This document shows, piece by piece, positions 39,001 to 51,000 of a DNA stretch of 64,000 nt (its first letter is position 1; each line of letters starts with the position of its first letter). The DNA comes from Anagrus nilaparvatae. Taxonomy: Eukaryota; Arthropoda; Insecta; Hymenoptera; Mymaridae. The notes beneath the pieces were generated by a model. The model made no database searches. It worked only from the letters and a program-made list of their open reading frames with translations, and was not told the origin of the DNA. Position numbers and translations under genes: made by a program. The stretch spans positions 1,552,501-1,616,500 of the forward strand of contig JAKSXM010000007.1 of assembly GCA_022575985.1 (NCBI GenBank). The letters run 5' to 3'.

Positions 39001-42000
39001 AATTGGAAGTGAAATAAATGCTTGCATTAATAAATTACTTTGAAAAGTTAATAATAACACGCGTGATTAGGAGACTTTTTTGCAAGATTTCATAAAATTT
39101 AGATTTTATCAATTTCATTTGTATTAAAACTATTTATGTAAACAAAGATTATATTAAAATTTCATTTTTAAATAAATATATATTGTAGTTTTTTTTACAA
39201 TTTTTTTTTTCTTTCAAGTACAAAATAAGAGTATTTTCAGATGCAAGCGTTTTAATTAATAAAACTGAGAATAAAACAAATAAACTAATTCCTGATAATT
39301 TTAACACGGCACGGTGGTCTTGAACAAATTTAAATCCGATGTCAAAATACCTCAAATTTTTATTTCTAGAAATTTTATATATGATGTAAATAGTGCGTAA
39401 AAAAATTTTTGAGCAGATTCCCCGAGGCATTTAAATTTTTTGTGAGCGGATGTGAATTTTTGGTAGTTTAGAGATGCAATATTTTTGAAAAGTTTTTTTT
39501 AATAAATATTATTATTTAAACGAATGTGTGTACTCATGAATAAAAAACTATCTTTGTACATGAATATACTTAATTTTTCATGTATGTTGTTATGTGTGTA
39601 CGCATCTGCGCTTGTATGTGTGAGTTAAATTACTTATAATTTAGGCGATAAAAACGAATAAATAAATAAATAAATATATGTATGAGTATGTATGTGTTCC
39701 GTGAGTATTTATGTGTGTGTATGTGTGAGTGTGAACGTATGTGTGACTTTATGTGTGTTTGTGTGAGTATTTATGTGTAAATAATATATTTTGGGAAGGG
39801 TGGGAAATCTAAATATCTTTAAAAAATTTAATTTAAGGGAATAAATTTTATTCAATAAATAACACATTTTTTATTTTTACGTAAACTAAAAAAATAAAAT
39901 TTCAATGTTTTTAATATGCAATGTAAAATAAGACTTAGAAAAAATAAAATAATAATCATATTAATATATATAAATGTTTATACTTAGACTATAATTATAT
40001 GTTTCTACAGAAGTAAATTTTACATTTTTTAAAAATAATTAAACTAAAATAACAAAAATATAAATTAATTGACACTTTTGGACTGAATATAACATAACAC
40101 AGACATTTATTTTTACGTCTACATATATAATTTTATAAAAAATTACTTTTATTTAGTTTTTTGTATTTTTTATTAGATTTTTTGGGTATTGAAAATAAAA
40201 AATTAAATTATATTTATTATCATAAAATTTTTTATTACATCTTGAAAACATCCAAATTTTGTTTTTTTAGTTTACGTAAAAATAAAAAATGTGTTATTTA
40301 TTCATTAAAATTTATTCCCTAAAATTAAATTTTTTAAAGTTATTTAGATTTCCCACCCTTCCCAAAATATATTTACACATAAATACTCACACAAACACAC
40401 ATAAAGTCACACACTCACATGTACACACACATAAATACTCACGGAACACATACATACTCATACATATATTTATTTATTTATTTATTAGTTTTTATCGCAT
40501 AAATTATAAGTAATTTAACTCACACATACAAGCGCATATACGTACACACATAACAACATACATGAAAAATTAAGCATATTCATGTACAAAGATAGTTTTT
40601 CATTCATATTTGAGTACACACATTCGTTTAAATAATAATATTTATTTAAAAAAACTTTTCAAAAATATTGCATCTCTAAACTACCAAAAATTCACATCCG
40701 CCCACAAAAAATTTAAATCCCTCGGGGAATCTGCTCAAAAATTTTTTTACGCACTATTTACATCATATTTAAAATTTCTAGAAAAAAAAATTTGAGGTAT
40801 TTTGACATCGGATTTAAATTTGTTCAAGACCATCGTGACGGAAGATGTTTTGGTTCAATTTATTAACTTGGTACTAAATTTGTAATTTCAATTTTTTTTT
40901 TAAACACTTTCTTTTGTTTTGTTCCTGATTTCTTCAAATTTTTTAACCCCGAAATTCATGATCAGTTACCCAAAAAACCTGTAGTAGATCAAATATGGTG
41001 GTAGACAGAAAGAATACTGACCTGCTGAATTAGTACCTTTTTTATGATACTTGTCGAAGCTTTTAATATTATTCACAAATTTACTTTTTGAATAACGTTA
41101 TTCTCTTGAAATTTTCTTTCCCCGCGCACTTTTGAACTGTGCCGGCCAAGTATGGGCCGAAGTTCGGGCGACGTTCGGCAAAACGCTCTGCCGACGTGTG
41201 GCGCACGTATAGCATACGTCCTTTGGTACACATCTCAGCGACGTATGGCACATACTTCGGCCCACGTATGGCAGAAGATTTTTATTTTTTTTTAGTAAAA
41301 AAAAAAAAAATTTACTAGGTTCAGGAATTGAACCAGGGACCCTCTTTAAAATTTTAAGAGGGTCTAGGATTATACGAGCGCGGCCAACCCTCGTATCTGA
41401 AAGTTATTGCATAAATGACTGTAAAATGTTGTATCTTATTGTATTTAAATTAAATTGATATCAGATTTTTCAAGTTCATTTAGAAAGTACTTCGTACAGA
41501 AAATGATTGTCTTTCACAACTGGAATATTTTCCAGTTTTTCCAAGATGGCGAAGTATATATTAAAATACTGATCTAAGATCCGTAAAATAAGGGCAGGCG
41601 CAACGATATAAAATTTAGTTTAAAAATTTTTTTGGTTTTTCCAATATGGTGGACCATAAAATTTATTAAAAAACTTCTATAAATTATAAATATTTTTTTC
41701 AAATTAATTCGATAATTGATACATTATTTTAAGAAGAGTAATAAAAGAGAGCGTATTAAGTAGCGAGTATATAACATAATTAGGATTAAATATCTCGCTA
41801 CAGATTTTTTTGTTTTGAGGTCCGATTTAAAATTGTATTGTACTTTTTTTCTTATAATATCCTAATTTGAATATTTATCTGACTTAATTTAAATTGGGCC
41901 TCTAAACAAAAATATTTGTCGCGAGACACTTAATCCTAATTATGCTACACGCCCACCTCTAGATTTAATCTCTTAATACTCTATCTTTTTTTATCTATGC

Positions 42001-45000
42001 ACATTCGAATTAATTTGAAAAAAATATTTATAATTTATAGAAGTTTTTAAATAAATTTTATGGTCCAACATATTGGAAAAACCAAAAAAAATTTTTAAAC
42101 TAAATTTTATATCGTTGCGCCTGCCCTTATTTTACGGATCTTAGATCAGTATTTTAATATATACTTCGCCATCTTGGAAAAACTGGAAAATATTCAAGTT
42201 GTGAAAAACAATCATTTTCTGTACGAAGTACTTTCTAAATGAACTTGAAAAATCTGATATCAATTTAATTTAAATACAATAAGATACAACATTTTACAGT
42301 CATTTATGCAATAACTTTCAGATACGAGGGTTGGCCGCGCTCGTATAATCCTCGACCCTCTTAAAATTTTAAAGAGGGTCCCTGGTTCAATTCCTGAACC
42401 AAGTAAATTTTTTTTTTTTTTTTACTAAAAAAAAAATAAAAATCTTCTGCCATACGTGGGCCGAAGTATGTGCCATACGTCGCTGAGATGTGTACCAAAG
42501 GACGTATGCTATACGTGCGCCACACGTCGGCAGAGCGTTTTGCCGAACGTCGCCCGAAGTTCGGCCCATACTTGGCCGGCACAGTTCAAAAGTGCGCGGG
42601 TCAAGCAGTTCTTTTTCGTTTAAAAAATTAGCGTGGTAGCTTAAAATTTTGAACTAGCATACACGGTAGAGCTGCTTTGGGTTTAGAAGTTTGTCATTTG
42701 GGTCCGAAAATGGGCATTTGGTTTATTAACTTTAGCGATGAGAGAATAGATGATGGAACATTGAGGCTGACGGTAATTAAAAGATGGTACTTATATGGAA
42801 AAAATGAGATCAACATAGAAGTATTTTGGTTAATTTGCGAGGTTACAGCGTTATATGGAAGATTTCGAAAAACCCTATTTTATAACATTGAACCCTGCAT
42901 TACTAAGCCCAGAAAGTGCGTAGGAAGAAACAGAGGGTATCTTGGATGTTTTTTCAACATATTAAAGTCATCCATAACAATAGATTGTAATTTCACGACC
43001 CATGGGTCAACAAAGGGTCCGGTCTCCCCTTGTAAGTATAATACATTTTAAAATTAATTCACTTTTAATAGATGCAGATATAATTTTTTTACTCTGTATT
43101 ATAATTAAATCGTTTTTATTTTGTATTTTAGCTTTTGGTTGAAAATTAAACCAGTTTTGGTTGAAAATTCAAACAATTAGTTGAATATTCACCCAAAGCA
43201 GCTCTACCGTGTATGCTAGTTCAAAATTTTAAGCTACCATGCTAATTTTTTAAACGAAAAAGAACTGCTTGAAATAAAATTTCAAGAGAATAACGTTATT
43301 CAAAAAGTAAATTTGTGAATAATATTAAAAGCTTCGACAAGTATCATAAAAAATGTACTAATTGAGCAGGTCAGTATTCTTTCTTTCTACCACCATATTT
43401 GGTCTACTACAGGTTTTTTGGGTAACTGATCATGAATTTCGGGGTCAAAAAATTTGAAGAAACCAGGAACAAAACAAAAGAAAGTGTTTTTAAAAAAAAT
43501 TGTAATGACAAATTTAGTACCAACTGAATAAATTGAACCAAAATCTTCCGTGATAAAATCATCAGGAATTAGTTTATTTGTTTTATTAATTAAAACGCTT
43601 GCATCTCAAAATACTGTTATTTTGTACTTGCAAGAAAAAAAATACCCTGCCAACTAGCTGGCACTAAGGTTCCTCAAACATTGAGCTTAATATAATACTT
43701 CAAAATATAATACTAATACTTCAAAATGCCACAGATATCACCGATTACAAGCATGCAATTATACATACATTTCTATTAACTTTTAAGTTTTTTTTATTGA
43801 TCAAAAATTTTGGAACAAATTTTAAAAAAATTAATTATAAGATTCGAGATATCGAGTAAAAACCATATTTTCAAATATAAGTACTTTCATGGAACTAAAT
43901 GAAGTATTACACCAAAAAAAAAAAAAAAAATATTGCAGTTTTAAAATTTTTTTTGTTTTTTTAATTTTGAGAAAACAATTTTGAAAAAATTCGGTATCAG
44001 ATACAAAAAATTGCTATAAACGAACTTTCTAAAACTATTACCCTCATAGAAACAAATTAGGTACTACGTCCAAAGAGAAAAAAAATTTAGTGTTTTTTGT
44101 ATTTTTTTGTCACGAAACTTTTGAGAAAAAAATTTAAAAAAAATTAATTATTAGATTCGAGATATCGAGTAAAAATCATACCTTTGAATATAAGTACTTT
44201 CATGGAAATAAATGAGGTATCACATCCAAATTAAAAAAAAAAAAGTACCTCGAGATTTTATGGTAAAAAAATTTTTGAAAAAAAAATTAGGGTCAATAAA
44301 ATATTATTTTTACTTTTTTAATTCCATAATGTTTGTGAAATATCACCGATTACATACATACACACACACTCGTACACACACACAGAAACATACAGACTTT
44401 TTTTAAAAACCGGTTTTTTGCTTCCTGAGGTCTCAAAACGTGCTTATATGCCAAAAAATCAAAAACCAAAATTTGACCCATCACAATGGTTCCTCATTGA
44501 GGAACCAAAATTGTGAAAAAAACTGCAATATATATTTATTTAAAAATTTCAATAAAATCTTTGTTTACATAAATAGTTTTAATACAAATGAAATTGATAA
44601 AATCTAAATTTTATATCTTGCAAAAAAGTCTCCAATCACGCGTATTATTAACTTTTCAAAGTAATTTATTAATGCAAGCATTTATTTCACTTCCAATTTC
44701 AATATTACTTTGTAAATGTTCAACTTTATCCTTTGGATAACATCCAGCGAATTGTGTATGAATTTCTTCGAAGTCATTAAATTTTTCCATTGATTTTCCA
44801 ATTAATTTTATATCTTTTTTCAAATCTTCCAGATTTTTAGAAGCCTGTAAAAAGGAAAGGATTAAAATTTTTTGTTTTAAGTAAATTTTTAAAATAAATT
44901 ACTTACTGTTTCTAAACACTTTTCATCCTGACACATTTTTAATTCATTTTTTTTTCTTGTAATTTTTCTAATCATATTTTGAAAATGCGTTGGTATCATT

Positions 45001-48000
45001 TCAACAGTTTTTATTGACAATGAAATAAATGGTGCTAAACAATTGTTAACTGTTGAACGCAATGTATCTGCTTCTATTTCAAAATTGATTAATTTATTTT
45101 TGCAGCTATCAGTTTGAATATTATTTAGTGCTGCTGCTAATTCAGAATCTTCATATTTTTTTACGAGCTATAAAGTCATAAAAGTGTCATTATTTGATTT
45201 GAAAAATAAAAAAGTTGTCTAAATTTTTTACCTCATATTGAATTTCATCAATATTCTTATTCAGCTTTTTCAGAATTTGATATCGATTTTCTTCCAAATT
45301 GGAATCATGGCTAAGAAATAACTCATGGCTTTCTTTAAACAATACTACTGCTGTTTGTTGCACTGTGTCGTATTCTTTAAATAAAGTTAAAGCATTTTGC
45401 AGAGGATGAGATAATGTTGATTTAACTGCCTGTTGTGGATAATTAATAATAATCTTAATCATAAAGAACAGAACAAGATAAAAAATGTTAATTAAAAATA
45501 TATTTAACCATCTATACTGAAAAAAAACCGGTTACCGCTACAAATATTCTGGTTTTGGCAAATTTTCTTTCAAATGAAAGTTCGAGTTAAATTTAGACTT
45601 TGTTGAATTTTTTTCCATTTAATTTTTAAGTATGAGAATGTGCGAATACAGTTCATCGATATAAAGAATTAATTTCCACACTTGTATTTCTTGACGCATT
45701 GTAAAGAACAATACATTTTTGCTTCATAATTATAAAATATCCGTTTTAAAACCTGAGTCTAAAATTCGTGAATCTTGTTGAAACTATATTATAAGGAATG
45801 AATTTTCCTACATTTCTGATAGTTTCAATAAGATTCACTTTCTTATTTCAAAAGCCACTATTGTACTTGAGAGTGAAATTAGAATATTGTGAATTGGTTC
45901 ACAGTACTTACATAAGTAAAAAAAATGATTTGAAAAATCATGGCGTTGAAACTAAATGAACCCATATTATGATTCGAAAACTGTAATTGAAATTTAAAAA
46001 ATTTTCAAACTAATGAAGCTTAAATTTGAATTTTTATTTCTTATATAGCTTAAACAAAGGCTCAATTGATATACCTATCATTGTGTATTTAAGAAATGAT
46101 AGATACAATTGTATTCTTAAAATAACTATCAAAATGATAAAAATTCAAGTTTTTAATACTATTATTCTTATTTTTTATAAATTAATAAAATATATTCATG
46201 TAATTCGTTACATAATATTTTCCTTTCAAAATTATGAAATAAAATTTATTAAACAAACATTTGACATATTTTGAATTATTTTACTTAAATTAAAAAAAAT
46301 AATTTAATTCACAAATTTTCTACTCAACGAGCAAAAGTTTCAAGTCAACCAATTGGTTGAATATTCACCCAAAGCAGCTCTACCGTGTATAGTTTTATAT
46401 AAATCATCATAAATATTTATTAAATCTGGTAATTTTTGGATTTTTGGTGAATCCTTTCGAGCAAGATTCAATGCTGTAATTTGAAACCCTTGCTAAAAAA
46501 TAAATTGATTTTATTTATTTAAAATAAACAAATTAAATTTATTTATATACTATTGATTTTTTTTAATTATTTTTTTAAATATACTTATAGAATCAAGACA
46601 ATTCATTTTATAAATAACTTTCAAAGCTATTTTTAATATTTATCATATATTTATAAAGAATACTTACACGAACAAGTAAAACACACTTTAAAAAATGAAC
46701 AATAGTTTTGAATTCATTGTAGTTTATATTTCAAAAACTTAATGAGAAGTGAACAAAAAATTATTTTTAAATTTTAATGAAATGATAACATGTTCGAACT
46801 TATTAAAAATTTAATTATTTTATTTATTTAATCCAACTTCATATACAAAAAATATTACAAATAGGTTTTATCACAAGTAGAGTGGGACTCAGAATGAATC
46901 TTTTTACATTTTTAATTTTTATCTACTACGATTTTTCTTTTAATTTAATTATACTGTTTACTTATTTTTTAGGCAAATTCTGAAAAATTATTGCAATTTC
47001 AATACTGGTGCTTATATAATATGAGAATTATAAATGATACAAATTTTTTAGAAATATATGCATTTAGCTTTTCATGATAAAATTTTTCAAATAAATTATT
47101 CATTTTAAAATTTTTTAAATATTTATTTAAACAAAATTATATTTTTGTTGAACTTAAAAATTTCGAAAGCAATTATTAAATTTTTTTTAGCATAAAAAAT
47201 TAAAAGTTAAGAAATTGAAGTGGGAATAGTTAGAGAATAAAAACTTTTAGCAAGAGTTGATTGAACTTGGATTCCTATCTTTCTCAAATAAATTGATATC
47301 TAAAATAATTATTGACACATTGTTTAAAAAAGTCATTGAAATAAAAAAAAAAGCAGAAAATAATAATTTATTGCTTGATATGAAATTAATTGTTAATTAA
47401 GGATTATAAATAATCGAAAATATTATTTAAACATTTTTATTGATTCAATTACATTTTATTTTACAGAATGAAGTAAGATTCAGAACAGTCCCGGAATGCT
47501 GCGAAGGCTACAAGTTGCAAGAATCTGGTGGTATTGCAAGTGCTGATGCTAAATGTTTACCTCATTGTAAAAAATGTATCAACGGAGTTTGTAGTGCTCC
47601 AAATTTATGCATTTGTTATCCTGGCTTTCAAGGAGATGATTGCCTTAATCGTAAGTCTTATATTTTGCAATTAAATAAAAGTATTTTATTAAACTAGTTT
47701 AGAATTTCGAAATAAAATTTACTTAACTCATAATTATATGAATAAATTATATTTCTGGTATATCAATCACTGACAGATTTAATGCAGAAATTTTTCATTT
47801 ATTAAGATATTTAGTAATAAAAATTAATTTGCTATTCAGATTGTCCTGAAGGTACTTGGGGTCAAGATTGTCAAAAAAAATGTGACTGTGACAAAAAATT
47901 AGTTTGTAATAGTAAAAATGGAAAGTGCGAATGTCCCGAAGGATTTACTGGACCAAAGTAAGATTTTGTTCATCTTAATATTTTACCAAATATGGTTTAA

Positions 48001-51000
48001 TACCTAAACAAATTATTTAATTTTATTTAAATAAATGTTTGTATAATATATTAGTTGCATTTAAAAAAAAATCAATATAAAATGTCACTAAATTCGTTCA
48101 TTTTTTAAAAACTGAAAATTAAATGTCAGATTCATTTCTAAAAAGATAAAAATTGTGAATTAAATACAAATTAGCCATTCTTATCTGACAATTTAAACTC
48201 AAACTAAGTAAGATAAAAAGTGGAAATGGTACATTTTTGTTTCCATTTTATTTAAAATAATCTCTTCTAATACTTAGCCTACTTACACACCAAGTTTTTT
48301 AAAAGATTGTCCTACAGGAAATATCTTTATTTTAAATCAGCTTATTATCGCCCTTTTAAAATAAAATATGCACTGCAGATTATTTAAAACTTTTGAAATA
48401 AGTCTGATGTTTTGGAAAATTCATATTAAAATAATGTTCAAAAAGTATCTGCATTTTAACGATTAAAAAAGAATACGAATTTGCTTTACTAAGATAATTT
48501 TTTATTTCCTTCGCGTGATCATTAAAATGAATCAAGTTATCGCGAATAATATTTAAGAACCTTGTGAATTCGCTGTTTAAAATAGAAAACTGTCTATAAA
48601 ACTGAATTATAATTGAAAATAAACGAATTGTAAAAAGAAAAAATAAAAGATGAAAAAATCTTTTGCATTGTAAACCAAAATAACGAATTTAGATGCAACG
48701 AAAGATGTCCACCTGGAATACGAGGTGAATTAAAAGGTTGTCGTCCAAAATGTAGGTGTGAAAATCCTTCGGCGAGGTGCCACCCTGATACTTTTGAATG
48801 CCTTGAAGTTGAAGGAGGTCGGTACGAGTCTTCAGGCAGTGATTATGAGATTATTGACTTTGATAAAGAGGCTATGATACCAAAGACTATAGAACGAAAT
48901 GGTAAAAATTACAGATATAATCTTAAGCGTTTAAGATTAAATAATATTTAAAATTTTTATTTTGTGCAGATGACATTGAAACAGTTTCTAATTCAAACGC
49001 ACCAGAAGATTTGATCCCGGTAATGAATACCGTCAGACCCCCAAAAATTATTAAATCAACAACATCAGAATCGACTACGATTTCCGAATCAAAATTTACA
49101 TCGATTGAAGAAAACCAAATAATTCATTCGTTAGATTCAAAACAAGATAAGAATTACGACTATGATGAAGATAAACATGGAAAATTTCACGTTATCAATT
49201 CACCAAAAACTGAATACGTTAAAACTGCTAACGATGGTGAGTACTGTAATTAAAAATATAATTAAGAAATGTTCATTATTTATTTTTAATAAAAATTATT
49301 AACATTAAAAAAATTTATAGCATAAAATAAACCAAAATTATTATGCTCATTAAACTACCTACGTATCTAATAAAATTTTATAAAAACATAAAAAAAGACA
49401 TAAAAGTTTATTTAATATGGACGTAAAAATCGAGTAATTTTTTTACATACGTAATACCGACAATGTTTTAAGTTCGTATATTTCTATAAGTATCTTCAGT
49501 GAATGTACTGACATAAAAATCAGCTAATAGAATTTACACTGTTACAGTAACTCTATAAAAATAAAAATTTTTTATTATTCAAAAAAATTGTTATATTCAA
49601 TAAAAATTGAAAATTTATTATTTGTAAAAAAATAGTAATTTCTCTCTAAAATCTGCCATAAATTTACAATGATTAATAGACTTTTTCAAAAATTTACCAA
49701 TTTTTGGTATAAAATCTATTTTTTGTTTGTACAATTAAAGAAGTTGCTTTTATCCTGAAATTTTTATAAAAAGATAATATGCTGCTCTCCAACAAGTAAC
49801 ATACAATTTGGATGGGAATATTTAGGCTACCTCAGTATTACCCGATTTTTCAAACCGTACCCCTGCCCCTAAAAAAACGGAATAGATCTTTGCTGAAAAA
49901 AAAATTTGTCAACCGTAAATAATTTTGCTAACACGATTATTTAGATTTGGTCGATAGTTCATTAATTTTATTGCATTGTAGCCCCAAAATTTTATTAAAA
50001 AATAATTATACATGCATAATTTGTGTTAACAATCCGATGTACATAATAATTTATAATTCATTTGTTAGTTTAAAAACCGAAAAATTTCGCAACAAGTATC
50101 TCGATAACATTACAAGTGTAATAAGATTTCAATAAAAATAACATGCATTTGAATATAAGTTTGACACACCTAACTTTCCCATGTGTCTCACGTTGTGTCT
50201 TAAAAATATAATTTAATTCTTTTCTCTTTATATATAAACAAATAACGTGTATAATAATATTATGATTATGATTAAATATTATATAACAATTTTAAATTTT
50301 TTAACAGATGTAATGACATCAAATGTACCTGTAATACCATTAAACGTCGCTGCTATTATTGTGATTGGCGCAATAGTATCAATTAGTTTAACTTCTATTG
50401 CAGCTTTAATTATATTTCACGTTAGATCAAGAATATTTAAAGCTGCGATTTCAATGTATAATCAAGAATTGGCTGAAAGGCAATACATCGATAAAGAAAG
50501 TATTAGCCAAAAAAATATTGAAGATTTTATGGCCACATTTCCTCGTAAGTGATTCATTTTTTAACCTTTAGTTAAAAATACTATAATTTTTTGAAATTTT
50601 TTATTATTTTTTCGCCTCAAAAACCCAAAAAGTATCAAAATCTCGAGAAAAAAATATTTATAGTCGATCTCTTCGTGATTACCAAGAACCCTCCACATAC
50701 CTCAAATAATTTTTTTTTGTGACAAAAAATAATGAGCTAAATGGCAATGGTTAAATTTCCCAAGCATTTCAAAAATATTTAAAAGACATTCTAAGTATTA
50801 CGATTGTGAATTTACCCTGATATTGATGACAATATGTAATGATCAAACCTAATATTTTGCACAGTGGTTAAATTTTGCACCATGGATTTTGCTAAAAGCA
50901 AAAGTAATATAAAAATAAAAGTTCTCGAGGAAAAAATTTTTTAAACCAAGAAATGGTCTTATATATAAGAACTTTATCAAAAAATATAATTTGAAAAATA

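Larger units (their letters stand above)
36245..42683. repeat. Left arm of a 10 kb inverted duplication
   Basis: Matches 43194-46298 in inverted order at high identity. It includes a full secreted gene (paralog 3) and is lengthened by four insertions absent from the other arm: a CACTGAAAA-ended MITE region, the piggyBac-type element, and foldbacks at 39310 and 41121. The spacer between arms is about 510 bp (42684-43193). Confidence 0.85.
43194..46298. repeat. Right arm of the 10 kb inverted duplication
   Basis: Inverted copy of 36245-42683 without that arm's insertions. It holds secreted paralog 4 and one insertion of its own (43643-44510). Outer edges are blurred by A/T runs near 46298. Confidence 0.85.
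6026..47466 (+). other. Giant third NimA intron hosting nested genes
   Basis: Donor GTAAGT at 6026 and acceptor TTTTATTTTACAG ending at 47466 join two phase-0 exons of NimA. The 41.4 kb between them carry at least six members of a secreted-protein family on both strands and most of the transposons listed here. No other exon with an EMI or EGF pattern was seen inside it. Confidence 0.75.

Noticed and set aside
40289..40795. His/Thr-rich plus-strand frames
   Set aside because: Produced by CACACATA-type microsatellite DNA in a foldback arm.
42677..43051. 124-codon plus-strand frame, among the longer ones in the window
   Set aside because: It lies entirely in a family F repeat at the centre of the inverted duplication; the same sequence recurs elsewhere with stops.
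47440..47466. Start codon at 47440 as the beginning of a separate EGF gene
   Set aside because: The nine codons before 47467 end in an acceptor-like TTTTACAG and are not conserved in style; the frame fits better as the NimA exon that completes the EMI domain.
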